Part shown: positions 34,700 to 46,089 of the stretch, in pieces | Position numbering within the stretch: the first letter of the stretch is position 1 | Layout of the letters: each line of letters opens with the position of its first letter | From: Isoetes taiwanensis | Lineage: Eukaryota; Streptophyta; Lycopodiopsida; Isoetales; Isoetaceae | Assembly: GCA_021234155.1 (NCBI GenBank) | Contig: JAJEKV010000032.1 | Location: forward strand, 4,221,835 to 4,285,834 | Length of the DNA stretch: 64,000 nucleotides | Direction: 5' to 3' | Position numbers and translations under genes: made by a program | Notes under the pieces: model-generated | Database searches by the model: none | What the model saw: the letters and a program-made list of their open reading frames with translations, nothing else | What the model was told of the DNA's origin: nothing

Positions 34700-35276
34700 T
34701 CAAACATATCAGTGGAATGCTATTTGCATGCCCAATTTATAATTCATAAGGCAAGGCATTCAAATACGCTAATAACTCACAAATTGAATGTTGCAAATAG
34801 GAAAAAGAAACACAATCCATTGGTTCCATTCAAACCTTGAACATATCGAAAGACGAGAAGCAAGAATGATGATTTCGTTGGTGTTTTAGTTTTCTTTATC
34901 GAAGCTCAACACTTGCACGCACTGTAGCCCCGTTCTCCAAGATTCAAGGAATTTGATTTTTTATTGCTATTTTTGTTTTCTAAATTTGAAATTGCCTCCA
35001 AGATTTCCAACCACCTTTATTGATTTTAGTACTAAATTGGGGGACAAAAGGGACATCGAAAATGAGACACCCCAGTGTGCAGACATTTGTTTGGTTCTAA
35101 AACTACAAGGTTGAATCCATTATTAATGTTCGACATTTTATGTTAGAGTATATCTCTCAATTTTGAATGGCGTGGAAGACGATATTGAATATGTGGGATT
35201 TGAACCCACATTATGCCCAAAATTTAAGCATACCAAAGTGTAATTATAATGGCTAAGAGATAGCCAAACTCATCTC
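34700..35276. other. intergenic DNA
   Basis: No gene is recognised. A T-arm-like TGTGGGATTTGAACCCACA at about 35187-35205 is isolated and not part of a foldable tRNA. Confidence 0.45.
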
Positions 35277-35729
35277 TTTTTTTTTCTTTTTTTTTTTTTT
35301 GAGAGAGAATGGGGTTTTTTTTCATTAATTATAGAAAAAGGTACAATAAGTTAAGTGAGCCATAGATTTGGCCATCCAAAATTAAACATGCAGACAAAAG
35401 TAACATAAATAAAAGTTGTGCTATAGCCATAGCAGAAAAGTTTGAAAATTTGAAGTAGTGATCAGCCTTGTGAGAGGCTGTGAACCTGTAGTGTTGTATC
35501 TGAGATGAACCATGAAGGAATTAAAATTTCTCAAGTGGATTTGAGGTAGCATTCTGAAGACAAAATCCTGTACATTCTGTTGATGTTCATGTAGCAGTGA
35601 TGTTGTTGGAGGTCCAGAGCAAATGGAATGTAGAAATAAGCGTGGACCCAAGGATAAGGTGATAGGAGTGTAGTTCAGGGATTGGGAATTGTAGAGGAGA
35701 TTGGTTGAAAATGATATGAGTGAAGGTAG

Positions 35730-36188
35730 TCAAGGTTGGTTTGGAAGTGTGGCTGCAGAATCAGTGTTTCCATTTCCCCAATTTAGCTCTTGAATCAAAG
35801 TGTCAGAATTGGTTGTAGACATCAGTCCATATGCATCTGCCAAACATCTGTGATGATAGTAGCATTCTCTGTAGTACTCAAATTGCTGATCTGTCATTCT
35901 TCTGCTGTTGCTTTCCATAAACCACCATAATTGCACCATTAGGTAGGTACTCCTGCAGAATTCTATGGCCCAATCTATTTCATGATCTGGGATATCTGGT
36001 ATGTCAATATCTGTAATGCCCCTGACTAGGCCTCTCCACATATCATCCTCTGTATACTGAATGTCATGAACTAATCTCTGTCCAGGGAAAAGTCTATGTT
36101 CAGCTGGCTCAACAGACGTGCCAAAATCTCTGCTAAGGCTCATCATGTAGTCTAGCAGAAAGACATTCAATGTCAGTAAGAGTAGCAT
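35730..36188 (-). CDS. LINE A ORF3, conserved protein of unknown function
   Basis: A 152-codon frame overlapping the last 56 nt of ORF2 in the +1 frame. Motifs: DDMWRGL, VQLWWFMESNSRRMTDQQFE and YYHHRCLADAYG. The same motifs occur in copy C (RIWASIY, FWFINSNHHEFTERQFS, FYTHRMLADAYG) and, in broken frames, in LINE B (DMWASIF, YYSHKLMADLYG). I do not recognise a described domain. Its position after RT, overlapping ORF2, suggests expression by termination-reinitiation or frameshifting. It is intact although ORF2 of this copy is broken. Confidence 0.6.
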   Translation of the reverse strand: MLLLLTLNVFLLDYMMSLSRDFGTSVEPAEHRLFPGQRLVHDIQYTEDDMWRGLVRGITDIDIPDIPDHEIDWAIEFCRSTYLMVQLWWFMESNSRRMTDQQFEYYRECYYHHRCLADAYGLMSTTNSDTLIQELNWGNGNTDSAATLPNQP

Positions 36189-39100
36189 TACAATTTAGTT
36201 TAAACAGATGATGATAGCCTATGAAGCAGCCAATAGTGTGCCATTTATTATCTACAGAATCTTTATCTAAATGCATTTGACTGGTTGCAGTCATCTCAAT
36301 GTCATACATAACCTGTTTTTTTATCCAATATGTGGACAAGTTTTTGTCTCCATAATGACATCTGTTTCTATGCTTCCATACATTCCATAATACAATAAAA
36401 CATAAAGAATTTTTAAAAGCATCATCATTCATCATAAAATCCAACAAGGTAGCAGGGCATTCAATGTTGAAAGTATTTTCAAACCATAACCAAAATGAAG
36501 CAAGTTTGGCACACCCAAAAATGTGTTCAAGAGTTTCTACATAGCCATAACCAAGGGGGCAATTAGAGTTCAGAGGGTTGGTAGTATGATTTGAATGCCT
36601 GGAGATCATTTCCAGGTTTGGCACACTTTTATTAGCAATTAGCCAAACAAAGTATGAGATTTTTGGAGGCAGGTAAGAATGCCAAATGTTTGTGAAAAGC
36701 CTAGTTTCAGTGTCATCCAAGAAACCCCAGTACAATTTTGCCTTTGAAGGCGTATTAGGCTTGTTTAAGCATTTGTAGACCTTTGAGACACTATAAATGG
36801 GTTTCCCCATAAGAGTCCAATCATTAATAATGGGATTACCAATAAGATTGACAGTGCTGACCTTTTGCATTATATATTTGAAAAGGATCTTGTCAGATGA
36901 GGTACCTCTGATCTTGTACTTCAGATTGGTCCAGGAGATCCATTTTGTTTGATCCCATAGATCACCAAGACTAAGAACATTGCAATCTTTCCATTTCTTG
37001 TACAGCTTATAATGTCTGATAGCCAGAGAAGTAGAGCTATCTCTTGAGAGGTTAGAATTCCAAAAAATGCTTGTGTTGAGGTGACTTTTCTCCAATCTAG
37101 TATGCTCAAAAGTCAAATGAACCTTATTCCAAGCCACAATCATGTTTCTCATGAGAGGAGAAATAGACGAGGCAGGCTGCAGAATTGTGAAGACAGAAGA
37201 AGGCAAACTGTGAGTGATAGAAGCATGCCTTTTAGGATGGCTACAAGAAATCCAATGGTTGATGAAGATAGATGCTGGATTGTTGTTCATGAACAAAGAT
37301 TTCCAGATATATTTGCCTGCTAGAGCATAGCTTTGAAAAATTAGATTCTTACAGCCAAGACCACCTTGAATTTTGTTTCTGGTAATTGAAGTCCAATTGA
37401 TCATGTGATGCTTCCCCCAAATGAAATTTCTGACTATCCTCTCAATCTGATGATAAATACATTTAGGAGCAAGAAGTGCAGAGGAGAAGTAAATGTGGGA
37501 GGCTGCAATGACTGAGTTTGCAATTATGGTTCTTCCAGCCAATGAAAGACAGTTGCCATAGTTACCAAGTTTCTTTCTAATCCTTTCAACAATGGGAGTC
37601 CAAAGACCTTTAAGGCTAGGATTGAGTGATAAAGGCATACCTAGAAGATGTGTAGTTTCAGTAGCAGTCATGCATTTAATTCCTGCAATGCTATCAGTAT
37701 CCAAATCACCAATGATAATGCATTTATTTCTGTTTAATTGGATCCCAGAGGCAGCTCCAAAGTTATGGATGGTCTGCAAGAAGGTATCAATGATGGTTAA
37801 ATCATTTTTAAGGAAACTGAAGGAGTCATCTGCATACTGGAGAATTGCAAGATTTGTGTTGTTGTCAGGGAGAGTTAGGCCAATAATTTGTCCATTAGAT
37901 TGAAGTTGAGAGATTACTCTGGTTAGCATCTCTGCAACAGCTAGAAAAAGGTAAGGGGCTAGAGGGCACCCTTGTCTGACACCTCGGGCCAGAGGGAAGA
38001 AGTATCCAGGGGATCCATTAACAAGCACAATAGATTGAGATCTGGAGTTTAGCCCCAGAATAAGCTTAATGATCTTATCAGTAAATCCTAGCTTCTTAAG
38101 AGAGAAATGAAGAAAGTCCCATCTAACAGTATCAAAGGCTTTTGAGAAATCCAGCTTTAGCAAGATACAGTTCTGATTGATCAATTTATTCCAGTGCATC
38201 CCTTCCATAGCAGCAATATAATTATCAAGAATATATCTTTTTGGAAGGAAAGCAGATTGGTTGGAGCTGATGACCTCTTGAAGGTGAGACTTAACCCTGT
38301 TAGAAATAATTTTAGCACAGATCTTGTAAGTAGAGTTTGTCAAGGAAATAGGCCTCCAATCAGAAAAAGATTGAGGATTGTCAACCTTTGGGATCAGGGT
38401 AATGAGGCCAGCAGAAAGAGCAGGGTGCAAGTGATTCGAGTTCCAGAAACCTTTGATCATATACATAAGATCATTTTTAATTATGTCCCAGAATTTGATG
38501 TAAAATTCGGGTGGTAAGCCATCAGGGCCAGGGCTTTTTCCTTTGGCCAAGCTTTTAAGAGTTGAAAATATTTCATCAACAGAAGGGGTGGCCTCTAATG
38601 CATGAGACATAATTCCGTCACTGTTTAGATTGTTGTCATTAATCATGTCAGTGAAGGAATTGGCTTCAGCAGATTGCATGGGGTGTCTGTAGGATGAGAG
38701 AAGATATTGGCATATTTGGAGCAGAAGTAATTGGATATCTCCTTTTGATCATCTAGACTATTACCATTCTCATCCTTGATAGAAGAGAGTTGACTTTTCA
38801 AAAGTCTGGATCTGGCCACCCTATAAAAGAATTTTGAGTTACCATGGTCCATTTTCGAGAAATACTTGATTGAAGAACCTTTGGCCTCTAATTCCTCAAT
38901 GGTTTTAATGCTCATTTCAAGGTTCCCTTCTTGCCAATGAAGGTCAATGTTTAGAGGGTCATCTTGAAGTTTCAGTCTTACTTCTTTCATTTCCTCTAAA
39001 TAAGCTCTTTTTTCAGCAATCTTGCTGTCATGAAGTTGTTTAGACCACTGCTTAATCCAGGACTTGGATTCCTTAAGATTAGAATAGAAGGATCTCATAG

Positions 39101-39938
39101 AATTTGTAGATCTAACTCTAGGAAGAGAGTTGTAAAATGCAGTAAAGTCTCTACAAAAGGTGTCAGAGTCAAGAAGGGAGCAATTTAACTTGAAGGAAGT
39201 ATTTCCATGTCTCTTAATAGTGAGCATATGCTTTGTGATGAGGAACTAAGGCTGGTGGTCAGAAATGGAGGTGCATTCATCACTATGAACAAAGCAGTTG
39301 TCCCAGAAATCATTATGAATGTTGTTGATGTAGTATCTGTCCTGTGCACAGTATACCCTGTTGGTACCATCTTGTTTATTTGACCAAGTGTAGGCAGAAG
39401 TGGAGGAAGGAATATGTTGTAAAAAATGCCTGTCAAGCAGATGGTCCCAATGAGTTCTCTCCTCTGTAGACATATTCAAATCCCTGCCAATTTTCATATC
39501 CCATGTAGGAGTATTGTTGAAGTCGACTGCCATGATCTAAGTTTCACAGGTTTGAGTTGATAACCAATTGTTTATAGTAGGCCAGGTGGTAGATCTGATT
39601 CTAGAGTCCGTGGAAGCATAGATGTTAATGACTCCAAATATGAAATCATTGTTTCTGAGGATAACAGATTGCCAAGTTTTACAGGGGCTGTCATAGATCA
39701 AGCTATGATCAAGATGCTTCCATATGATGCAGAGACCTCCAAAGGTGCCTGTATCTTCAATCCAAATCGATGAGAATCCAGGGCCAATCCAGTCTGCCAG
39801 GTTTGAGCATTCAAAATTTGGGAGTCTAAGCTCCTGGAGAAGGATAATGTCAGCATCATAATTTCTGATTTGGGAAATTGCACTTCTTCTCTTCAGGGGG
39901 CCTTTTATTCCTCTGAGATTCCAACTAAGAATCTTCAT
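36133..39938 (-). pseudogene. LINE A ORF2: endonuclease / reverse transcriptase, broken
   Basis: Starts at ATG 39938 (MKILSWNLRGIKGP). AP-like endonuclease motifs are NLRGIK, LQELRLP (catalytic Glu), VDFNNTP, YTWSN and SISDHQP (about 39900-39245). The RT runs from about 38679 with KGKSPGPDGLPPEFY, LIPKVDNP, NQSAFLPKRYILDN, LDFSKAFDTV, GVRQGCPLAPYLF and the catalytic LQYADDSF (about 37840-37822). A zf-RVT-like end carries C..YGYVETLEHIFGCAK and LWNVWKHRNRCHYG. Lesions: TAG before MAVDFNN (about 39537), TAG after SDHQP (about 39246) and a frameshift near 38660. It is therefore not able to make full ORF2, though the RT segment itself is open for 848 codons. Confidence 0.85.
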
Positions 39939-39976
39939 GGTGAGGAGGAGGATAGAAGAAGCAATAAATAAGGTGC

Positions 39977-40936
39977 TTAAAGGTGCTTTCTAGTTCTCAA
40001 CCTGGTGTTTGCTGCAGGAGTGCTGAGAGTGGCTACTCCATGAGTAGTCTTTTTCTTTGCCTTCTTGCCCTTAGGTTTGGCAATATCAGAGGCATTGTGA
40101 TGAGATGTAAGAAAGGCATCATCATCCCAAGAGATGTCATCATTATGGGTATTTTTGAGAGCATTCTCTTTGTCAGATTCATTGTCATCAGAAGTTGTGT
40201 CAACAGAATTTATATCAACAGAAGTATTATCATAGTGATAGCATCTCCAAAATTTAGATTTGCAACAGTCATTGTCAGCAAAGTTTGTTAAAGCAGAAGG
40301 GATGGAGTTTTTAGAAGTAGCTGTCAAGATGTCCCTTTTATTATTATTAGTAAAAGAATCCAACTTAGAGTTTACAATGGAAAGATCTTGCCTGGGAATG
40401 ACTTGGTCAAGTTGTGGAGCATCTGCAAGTCCAGCCTGTTGTGGAACATTTTCTGTTGTCATTTTCACATTATTCTGAGAATCGATTGCTAAAATAACTG
40501 TTGATTCCTGAGCATCTTCATTTAGCAGACTTTTTTCCCAGCAGGTTGATATATCTTTGGCACTACAATCATCACTGACCTTTACTTCATCTGACACTTG
40601 TGCAGGTGCTTCTGATGTCCTTCCTGGCATTTCAACCAGTTCCTGAAGTTGTAGAGCAATCTCAGGGGAAATGGTGGCACGTTTAGGAGTGGGAAGAAAT
40701 GGGTGAGATAAGTCTAAGAGGTCTACATGTGGCTGGGGTGGTTCATGGTCAATTCCAGATGGAGGAGATGTAAATATGATAGGATCAGAGGGGAGAGTGG
40801 GATGAGAGTTGGCTTGAGGGATGGCAAGTGAGGATCTGCTGATATGCTCAGCTTCCAAAACATCAACAGAATCTTCAGAGATAAGCATGATTTCATTAAT
40901 TGGATAAAATAACGCAATTTTGAGAATTTTAAGCAC
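39977..40936 (-). pseudogene. LINE A ORF1, C-terminal part
   Basis: Low-complexity, acidic and Ser/Thr-rich frame ending in a basic tail (KKTTHGVATLSTPAANTRLR). The tail corresponds to NTRSKRKSRKTRL at the end of LINE B ORF1. It ends 38 nt before the ORF2 ATG, exactly the spacing in LINE B. The ATG at 40936 is not the natural start, because the N-terminal region seen in LINE B is missing. Confidence 0.6.
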
Positions 40937-41120
40937 ACCTTATTTGCTCAAGCACGAATACTTTCATCTAGTTCTCGAGCCCAATAAACATGAGGTAATT
41001 AACATACACATATACATACAAATTATGTGTTATACTTGTACGTGTACATGATACTTGTAGAAGCCCAATAATGGCCCTACATTCTACACCAATAATTCAC
41101 ATCAATAATTTTCACTTCAC

Positions 41121-41128
41121 TATAAATA
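41121..41128 (+). promoter_or_regulatory. TATA box of small gene 1
   Basis: TATAAATA, 43 nt before the ATG at 41164 and preceded by CCAATAATTCAC. The same elements occur at the same distance before the two following genes. Confidence 0.65.
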
Positions 41129-41163
41129 CAGCTCGACTCGGGGGTAGAGATCATTCATCTTCC

Positions 41164-41406
41164 ATGGCTTCCTCGATGCCTCGTCCAGAGCACATCCGAT
41201 CTTTCAAGTGCTACTTGAGCTACAACGATCTGAATGAATGCGCAAGAAATGGTGTTAATCTTGATCCATGGCTCCAATCTAAGGCTGATGGTCCTGCTAG
41301 TGCTTGCAAGAAGCTCACTCGTGTTAAAGTCCACATTTACTGGCTTCCTGATCAGGAGATCTATGAGCTGAATAACATCACGAGCTTTGATGTTGATGAT
41401 GAATGA
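41164..41406 (+). CDS. small unknown protein, tandem family member 1
   Basis: 80 residues (start MASSMPRPEHIRSFKCY, end ITSFDVDDE). The upstream in-frame ATG at 41071 is rejected because it lies before the TATA box at 41121. The core pattern is F/IKCxxSxxDLxxC, then a loop, then VxVxIxWLPxxxxYExxxIT and an acidic end. It shares with the next two genes the WLP motif, the acidic C-terminus and promoter spacing. There is no signal peptide or membrane segment, so it is probably a small cytosolic or nuclear protein. The family is not recognised. The clean frame with a well-placed TATA box argues for a real, expressed gene. Confidence 0.6.
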   Translation: MASSMPRPEHIRSFKCYLSYNDLNECARNGVNLDPWLQSKADGPASACKKLTRVKVHIYWLPDQEIYELNNITSFDVDDE

Positions 41407-41728
41407 ATCAATGTTATTAGTGATGACTACTGTATCTGTTTATGATATAATAATGGTGTGAGCACCTATAAACTATGTAAGGATGTAATAGCACAATGAA
41501 TATTGTTTGATGTATCATATTTGAGTGTAGTGTAGGGTTGTGCTCTTCGACTTCCACTATATCTGCAAGCTTTTCAATCACACCTGAATTACTAAAGCAC
41601 AAAAACTTCTACCACCACGAATCCACAAAACATATCCATACGAAAGATGTATTATACTTGTATGTATACAACAGTCTTATACACGCGCAATAATTGGGGT
41701 AAAGTCTACCCCAATAATTCTACCTCAC

Positions 41729-41736
41729 TATAAAAA
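41729..41736 (+). promoter_or_regulatory. TATA box of small gene 2
   Basis: TATAAAAA, 43 nt before the ATG at 41772, preceded by CCCCAATAATTCTACC. Confidence 0.65.
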
Positions 41737-41771
41737 CTTCTCACTTCGGGGCTAAAGTTCATTCATCTCCC

Positions 41772-42008
41772 ATGGATTTTTCGCCTTCATCAGTTCACCA
41801 CATCGAGGCGATCAAGTGCTCAATGAGCCACTCTGATCTTGTTGGTTGCCTAGGCGGGCATCTTCTTCTTGATCCCTACTGCGAGAAAAAGCTTTGGGTG
41901 AGATTCACGCCTGCGCCAATTCGTGTGATGATCCATCTGATTTGGCTTCCTGAGCGCATGAGCTATGAGATATCAGGGATCACTACTACAGATCCTGAAG
42001 ATGAATGA
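41772..42008 (+). CDS. small unknown protein, tandem family member 2
   Basis: 78 residues. The first 30 residues and the last 25 are virtually identical to member 3 (MDFSPSSVHHIEAIKCSMSH at the start, IWLPERMSYEISGITTTDPE near the end), but the middle (about residues 32-52) differs because of offsetting small insertions and deletions that restore the frame. Its 5' and 3' flanks are also shared with member 3, so the two arose by duplication of a 483-bp unit. No function is recognised. Confidence 0.6.
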   Translation: MDFSPSSVHHIEAIKCSMSHSDLVGCLGGHLLLDPYCEKKLWVRFTPAPIRVMIHLIWLPERMSYEISGITTTDPEDE

Positions 42009-42211
42009 ATCACCTGTTCAACATGTTAATCCGTAAGAGCTCTTGTGTTAAGATGAAAAAATGCAAGACGTAATGAATAATAAATAGTCTATTGTAGTGA
42101 TGTTATGGATAATAAATAGTATTACACTTGTATTTATACAACAGTCTTATGCACGCTCAATAATGGCGCTAAAGTCTACCCCAATAATTCACCTCAATGA
42201 TTCTACTTCAC

Positions 42212-42218
42212 TATAAAA
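42212..42218 (+). promoter_or_regulatory. TATA box of small gene 3
   Basis: TATAAAA, 43 nt before the ATG at 42255, preceded by CCCCAATAATTCACC. Confidence 0.65.
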
Positions 42219-42254
42219 GCTTCTCACTTCGAGCCTAAAGTTCATTCATCTCCC

Positions 42255-42494
42255 ATGGATTTTTCGCCTTCATCAGTTCACCACATCGAGGCGATCAAGT
42301 GCTCAATGAGCCACTCTGATCTTGTGGGTTGCCTAGACAGGCATCTTCTTCTTGATCCGCTACCTGCGAAGAAAGCTTTTGCCGAGATTCGTTGCCCTGC
42401 GTCAATTCGTGTTACGATCGATCTGATTTGGCTTCCTGAGCGCATGAGCTATGAGATATCAGGGATCACTACTACAGATCCCGAAGATGAATGA
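42255..42494 (+). CDS. small unknown protein, tandem family member 3
   Basis: 79 residues, the closest relative of member 2. Its middle reads LLLDPLPAKKAFAEIRC where member 2 has LLLDPYCEKKLWVRFTP. The nucleotide alignment shows this is a local frame excursion, not a series of substitutions. The 3' flank contains AATAAATAGTC, a possible polyadenylation region shared with member 2. No domain is recognised. Confidence 0.6.
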   Translation: MDFSPSSVHHIEAIKCSMSHSDLVGCLDRHLLLDPLPAKKAFAEIRCPASIRVTIDLIWLPERMSYEISGITTTDPEDE

Positions 42495-42631
42495 ATCACC
42501 TGTTCAACATGTTATAGTGTAAGAGCTCTTGTGTTAAGATGAAAAATGCAAGACGTAATGAATAATAAATAGTCTATTGTAGTGATGTTATGGATAATAA
42601 AAGTGTGAGATGCTTTAATGTACTGTAAGAC

Positions 42632-45290
42632 TCAAGTTTCATCTCCATCATCGGATGCCTCTTTAGCAAGCAATTCTGCATTTGGATTCCTACAATAGGA
42701 GGTATCACAACCAATAATGGCGGGTTCCACAAACCAAGCATAGTCTATCATTTTGAGAGGTGATAGCGTGGTCTCGTCATTAGGATTCGGCCTCCACTTT
42801 TTATGCCGCAAAGATCCGAGCATCTTGTTGGCGTGCGAGGTGCCTTTCCTAGCCACAGGCTCCCACCAAGAAACAAAACCTCGTTATAATGAGGGGGTGG
42901 GATCTTGTATTGGATCCTCTTCCGCACGCTACCCATGTAGGACATGCATCCGCTGGTCTTACAAGAAGAAACATACCTTTACGTACATCTTGGTATGGGT
43001 CAAATATCTCCACTTTGCATTCTTGGGTTTATCCTTAGCTTGGGTCCAACATAGGCAGCGTGGGGCGTCATATGGATCGACCTGAATAGATTCGAGCTCT
43101 TGAAGCACAACTTGCCTTGTTTGAGGCCGAAGTTCTGAATTTGGATTGCCCGGGGTACTTCTAGCACACGCATCACCGCTTTTGATAGTCCATGACCTCG
43201 TTCATGTAGGTATTAGACCATGAGTTCACACCAGCCACGGAGATGTTAGCCCAATGCATCATGTGCCAGAATGGGCGACCTCAATGCTCCTATGTCCTTG
43301 AGGCATGCATATGGCCCGACGGTCTTGGGCGAGCCAATCGGTATCTTTGGCAAACCATTGTCATCCGCTTTCCACATCCGAATACCCTTTTTTCGGCAAC
43401 CATTCTCTATGACCAGGTCTCATCTTGTAATACATTAATGGCCACCCTTCATTCATGTAGAACTTGAATAATAAGGGCTCCAAGTGACCAACCAAACGGT
43501 CCTTCTTATCGGGAATGTAACCTTTTATGAACCCCTTCAATCGGGAACCTCGGTAACAAGGTATGGTGTCGGTGCCTCGTGCTACATTCACCGGAAGAGT
43601 TGCATTAGTTCTGGAATAGTTAGAGCATCCGACCCGCGATTAACGCGTTGAATAGTTACGAAGAGCGCATCAATGTCATCATGAGTGTGGCCTACCATCA
43701 TGAAGCCAACTGTATTTGATCAAAAACACCCAACCACACAAGATAGGATAGATAAGAGAAGAGATATCTGTTCTTGTTCTCGCCTTGTATGATTGTCTAG
43801 CTGCAAGTAGAGCCGCCTAGGTAACCTCTTAAATTGCGCTGGCTGCTTAGGAGGTGCTACAAAGTCTACCCCAGTGCAATTGTTTTTTTTTTTTGTCCTC
43901 AACCCCGCACTGTTTAGGAGTGCGGTTCCCCACATGCCCTCAGGCCGAGATTCTTCTCTCAAATGGCCCCAATTGTCTTCGGAAGTGTCCTCCAGTGTTT
44001 TGATAGCATGATTCAAGGAACCAACATGAAAATTTGAATCATCCTTCCAAAGGTCGAGTGAGAAGTGTCCTAAGGCACCTGTGCCATGGCCATGCATCAG
44101 TGCACCAGTCACGCTAACTTTCAAGCGTTCACCTCTCCATACCGATTTGGCTAATTTCTCCAGTCTTGGAATCATAGTCTTGTTTTGGTCCATCTTATCA
44201 TATATGATAGTGAGCGCCTGGTCCGGTGATCGATGGGACAAAGCTCTCCATGACCAGTACAAGCTCCTACAAGAGATCTGGGTTGTCATGTGTTCCTTCC
44301 TTTCCATCTGCAATTCTCTTCTCTCCCGTGGATCTCTGGTTTTAGCCATTTTCTCTTTTATTACAATACAGGTATTGCACTTGGAGAAAGCTGTCCTCTT
44401 TGCTATTGCAACCTCTGCGTGATTTTGCTTTCACCCACGTGAGAATGAAGAATGTGAGATGTGCTTGCCCGTCATCTCCATCACATTGGCGTCCACCTCT
44501 TGAAGAATGTTCTTTTTAGTTAGGACAGAGGGGAGCCTCTTCACATTCTCTCTCACCCCTTCAGTAGTCATTTTCGATCTGTGGGGCATCGTCTCTGCAT
44601 TCTCATCTATGTACATAGAGAGTATGGCCTTTCCGGCGAGAGTGTGAGGCCTCGGCTTCTTCGTGCCCATGTTACCATGCTCAGCAACTCTGTGACCAGC
44701 AAGGAAAAGTCTTTGCCACTTATAGAATGTGGACATTGGAATACCATAGGCTCTATGCCATGCTTTCAAGCACACCTGCTTATTATTTAGCATCAGTTTC
44801 TGGACCAGGCCGTTATGTGAACAGACGTCTAACATGTTGAAAACAAATGTGGTCATGTCTGAAGCTCGCAAGTTCCAATAGAACCTACGCATACACGCAA
44901 TCTCTATTTGTTGAGAAGTTTCGGCAAAGCATCTTCGCATCAAAGCAGAGTTTAAGACTTAAAGTCTAAAATGGAAGCTGCTGTGATTTTACTCTTAGTG
45001 GCCACAGGAGGTGAACGTGGGGTCCGGTTCACCATTTTGTACATCCTCTTTTGTGCCCTTTCAGGCTCAATTTGCATGGCATAGGGTTCTGCTTCAATGA
45101 CTGTCTGTTTCGCAGTCTTTATGTGTTGACACAGCAACATTGTCTACTAACACCAAAGCAATCGGCCACCTCACCAGGTCGTGCAACTGTGGCATTTCAG
45201 CACATGCTTGGCATCGCATGGTCGGCCTATCTGGCATAGGGAATGTCTTCATTATGGTTGCTGCCAAGTAGTCTTCTCCCAATCTCATGT
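42632..45290 (-). pseudogene. DUF7869-type transposase (left copy), broken
   Basis: Minus-strand pieces in order. 44943-44431 holds an N-terminal region with VCLKAWHRAYGIPMSTFYKW and EHGNMGTKKPRPHTL, as in helix-turn-helix-like N-termini of this family. 44349-43720 has ALTIIYDKMDQNKTMIPRL (first conserved Asp) and LYLQLDNHTR (second). About 43715-43620 reads VGFMMVGHTHDDIDALF, the VGHTHxDID signature. 42945-42632 holds a C-terminal tail ending EASDDGDET. DUF7869 proteins are RNase H-like, transposase-derived proteins common in plants and animals. Frameshifts separate all pieces, and an insertion-like segment splits the LDN and GHTH motifs. It lies back to back with the ParB-methyltransferase gene, the same layout as at 59.8-62.3 kb. 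Confidence 0.6.
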
Positions 45291-45322
45291 CACAAGCGGC
45301 TGATTAGGGTCAATGAAGATGA

Positions 45323-45736
45323 TCACCCCAAGGGCATACGGAATGTTGCAAAGTGATCATGGAGTAGTGTGCAACTTTTCTCTACTAGCTCGTCCCTTGA
45401 AATGCCTCGAAGGTTATTCACGGAAGGGCTTTCCGGTGCTTGCAACCCCAGCCAATCAATTTTTTTAATCTGTGCAGGCGGTGTGGATATTTCCGGTTCT
45501 TGTGTAAGGTTAGCTATCCACTGCGTTGGCCACAACCCAAGTGTTGCCAATTCCGGTTCAGGAAATGGCAAACCAATGCTTCCGTCGAGAATAACTTCCA
45601 TAGACACTACAACGCTATCTCTCGGCAAGGGCAAGTTGTGGTGCTTGTCGAAGGCATGTACTTTTCCCTCGCCCACTTTGACTCCATGGAACAGTATGGA
45701 CTTCGAGGCAGCCATGTCTGCAAGCACAATGGACAT
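45323..45736 (-). pseudogene. DUF8039-like transposon protein fragment
   Basis: A 137-codon frame with HNLPLPRDSVVVSMEVILD, then LPFPEPELATLG and WPTQWIANL. This order (LP-x-P, a V-rich strand, LPxPxxxxxTL, WPxxLI) is typical of the DUF8039 region found in plant DNA-transposon proteins. It lies just upstream (in transcriptional sense) of the DUF7869 pieces and may belong to the same transposon or to a separate decayed one. Confidence 0.45.
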
Positions 45737-45854
45737 TATTGCTCAGAGAAAATGCCACCACGATGTCACAGAGCACTTTCAAGCAACCAACTTCAAGCAA
45801 GACAACTTCACGTTAGCCAGACAAAGCAAGTTCAAGCAAGGACGTGGTTAGCAG

Positions 45855-46089
45855 GATCGCGGCCGCGATCTCCTAGAGCAAGCAGATACCATAGTCTAGA
45901 TTACACATACCTTAGTATAGATTATGCTGCGCAAGATCGCCTTCGCGATCCTGACGAGTAGTAGGTGTTGTCGTAGGGATAACCTGCGGGAGAAGTAGAT
46001 GAATCAATAAGCATTGATGGTAACTTTATGTGAGAGCATCAAATGGTACCTTAGTCTAGAATATGTTCGGCAAGATCGCCTTCGCGATC
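45855..46089 (+). repeat. three copies of a 16-bp GC palindrome upstream of the ParB-methyltransferase gene
   Basis: GATCGCGGCCGCGATC at 45855-45870, and GATCGCCTTCGCGATC at 45935-45950 and 46074-46089. The last two are followed by CTGA(C/T)GA(G/C)TA. They belong to the 11-copy set listed at 47133-47341, 56487-56502, 56927-56942 and 59073-59195. Confidence 0.9.

Larger units (their letters stand above)
35277..40936 (-). mobile_element. LINE A, 5'-truncated non-LTR retrotransposon
   Basis: Minus-strand LINE ending in an interrupted poly-A (T-run at about 35277-35302 on the plus strand). In transcriptional order it has the ORF1 C-terminal part (40936-39977), ORF2 with AP-like endonuclease, reverse transcriptase and a C-terminal zinc-finger-like region (39938-36133, broken), and a third ORF (36188-35730). 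It lacks the ORF1 N-terminus seen in LINE B and copy C, so it is 5'-truncated near 40.9 kb. It is the same family as LINE B (for example both ORF2 proteins begin MKILSWNLRGIKGPLKRR) but clearly diverged. Confidence 0.85.

Noticed and set aside
35160-35235. tRNA gene on the minus strand (TGGGTTCAAATCCCA)
   Set aside because: Only a T-arm-like hairpin; no acceptor, D or anticodon stems can be paired around it.
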